Origin: Dendrophyllia cribrosa
Lineage: Eukaryota; Cnidaria; Anthozoa; Scleractinia; Dendrophylliidae
Reading direction: 5' to 3'
Assembly (NCBI GenBank): GCA_024195265.1
Contig: JAJLRJ010000005.1
Coordinates: forward strand, 48,580,894-48,644,893
Length of the DNA stretch: 64,000 nt
Each line of letters starts with the position of its first letter. The stretch's first letter is position 1. Positions 62,829 through 64,000 of this stretch are shown here, in pieces. The notes beneath the pieces are model-generated. The model was not told the origin of the DNA. It searched no databases and was given only the letters and a program-made list of their open reading frames with translations. The translations under genes and the position numbers were made by a program.

Positions 62829-63572
62829 TTAATTGGTAAGTTCCACATGTTCTACAAAGAATCTCAGGCGCAGATGCCCACAGTTTGCCTTAGAGAAGAC
62901 ATGCGGCCACCATATCATTTGGAATTCCCTTGTGTGCGGCCATTCTCCTTCTTCACATCTCATTTGCCTTCTTGATGTCGGTTTGTCACTATTTACATTT
63001 GCCGCTCCCCAACGACTGCCAGCGCGCTGCCGGGCAAGGGCCACTTTTTCCTTTGCAGTAAGGTCGGCTGATATGGGAGCACGTACTTCTTCATTGTGTC
63101 GAAAATATGCCTTTGTTTTTAATGGTTCTGCTGAGGCAAACAGATCCTTCATAACGGTGATGTTGTATACATTGTAATACAGCGCGAGGGATGATTCTTT
63201 TATCAGCGGAGCTGGATGTCGTGCTTCCCTTGCTGAATGCGGTTTATTTAGCCCCAGATCCGAAAGCAACTGTGTGAAATATTCGGTCGGAACCATTATT
63301 AAGTCAATTTTAACCCATCTGCTCTTGGCTTCGGGATTTAGAAACGAGTTAGCCATTTCCACCACGCCGCTTAAAAATTCCTTGTAGCCGGGTTCTTGAC
63401 TCGGAGACACTTTTGGAACCGGCAAATCCACGGGCTCGGTTTCACCAGGTTTGTAAAACTGTATTTCGGCTTCCTGTAAAACATGCCCCATCTTGTCCGT
63501 GTGCTTTTGAAGTGATCTTCGTGTGGCAAACTCGCGCAGGCAGGTGGAGCATTTCGTTTTAAAGGAAGGCAT
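62829..63572 (-). CDS. C2H2 zinc-finger protein (247 aa), unrecognised
   Basis: The N-terminus has one C2H2 finger (CSTCLREFATRRSLQKHTDK then GH). A Pro-rich linker and a helical part (YKEFLSGVVEMANSFLN, FTQLLSDLGLNKPH) follow, then a basic region. The last part (WPHTREFQMIWWPHVF) may read into an intron or a truncation. No family is recognised. Confidence 0.5.
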   Translation of the reverse strand: MPSFKTKCSTCLREFATRRSLQKHTDKMGHVLQEAEIQFYKPGETEPVDLPVPKVSPSQEPGYKEFLSGVVEMANSFLNPEAKSRWVKIDLIMVPTEYFTQLLSDLGLNKPHSAREARHPAPLIKESSLALYYNVYNITVMKDLFASAEPLKTKAYFRHNEEVRAPISADLTAKEKVALARQRAGSRWGAANVNSDKPTSRRQMRCEEGEWPHTREFQMIWWPHVFSKANCGHLRLRFFVEHVELTN

Positions 63573-64000
63573 GTTTCATTCGAACAGTGTGCGAATGCTG
63601 GGTTTTAAAAATGGAAGCTGTGAAATCACAATTTCCGGTTGTTGTGAAATGACGAGGTAAGGGACGGACCATTAGATTTTTGAGGGGGGGGTGTTGGGTG
63701 ATTTTGAAAAAAAATATCCTGCAAGCCAACTCTCCTGGGAAAAAATATCCTGCAACTGCGAAAGCCCGACTTGAAGCTTTGTTCTTTTAGCAAAAAAAAT
63801 TCCTGCAGCGACACTGCTAAAAGAAAAAATTTCGAGCACGCACAAGATCACCCACCCCCTCCCTCAAAAGTTAAATGGTCGGCCCCTAAACATTAGTAGC
63901 ATGGCTTAGCTTACGGAAATCTACGGTAGTTTCGAAATGATACCGGTAACCTGTGTACTGCCACCCCCTCGTACAAAAATCGATTTTTTTTTTCCTGATT
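63573..64000. repeat. Host DNA with an inverted repeat at about 63680-63860
   Basis: AAAAAATATCCTGCAA occurs twice (about 63709 and 63740). GGGTGATTTTGAAAAAAA-type and TTTAGCAAAAAAAATTCCTGCAG-type words face CACCCACCCCCTCCC on the right, giving a loose hairpin that looks like a dispersed repeat. No gene is seen. Confidence 0.4.

Noticed and set aside
1..64000. tRNA or rRNA genes
   Set aside because: I saw no cloverleaf with the A and B box pattern and no rRNA-like block; a covariance-model scan would be needed to exclude them fully.

Overview
The window is a piece of an animal genome, most likely a cnidarian (stony coral or sea anemone). The reasons are split host-type genes with GT-AG introns, a secreted BRICHOS-type gene, Penelope-like and DIRS-like retroelements, many short fold-back repeats, and large Polinton/Maverick-type (adintovirus-like) elements. 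The organism assignment is an inference from gene content.

Positions 1-18,200 are host DNA. They hold an unrecognised gene made of two related ~100-residue repeats (1007-1980), a four-exon secreted BRICHOS-like gene on the minus strand (4479-5851), a 5'-truncated Penelope-like element (10261-12050), a YqaJ-type exonuclease ORF (13179-14090), a decayed DIRS-like element (14469-17040), and several hairpin and tandem repeats.

The centre (about 18.2-46.1 kb) is the main interest: two virus-like elements, one nested in the other. The outer, GC-richer element B runs from about 18.2 to 46.1 kb. It carries a VLTF3-like transcription factor, a helical hydrophobic-hairpin protein, two tandem penton-like capsid proteins, a long unrecognised gene, a run of small membrane proteins, a retroviral-type integrase and a PolB cut off at its N-terminus. 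The inner, AT-rich element A (21895-38958, 17,064 bp) is a complete Polinton by structure. It has 246-261 bp terminal inverted repeats that start AG and end CT, of which the outer ~185 bp look identical, and a 6-bp target duplication AACAAC. A sits inside B's long gene. Taking out A plus one AACAAC would leave one open frame (21203-21894 continuing at 38965-40039), so B was there first.

Element A carries a virion and replication set: double-jelly-roll major capsid protein, penton, packaging ATPase, adenain-like protease, fibre-like protein, parvovirus-type phospholipase A2, minor virion proteins bearing adenain-type cleavage motifs and PPxY motifs, VLTF3-like factor, chromodomain integrase and protein-primed-type PolB. 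Several A genes are broken: an in-frame TAG, an in-frame TAA in PolB, frameshifts (three of them beside A-runs or in the protease), and no ATG for the integrase. Capsid, penton, ATPase, fibre and PLA2 frames are intact.

Positions 46.1-64 kb return to host DNA. They hold a 110-bp Mutator-like MITE with a 9-bp TSD, a 14-exon gene (47191 to about 57.5 kb) that combines a transposase-like region with a C-terminal Ulp1-type cysteine protease, 71-bp tandem repeats that include a second copy of the protease's catalytic-Cys segment, an intronless protein-kinase gene, and a C2H2 zinc-finger ORF.
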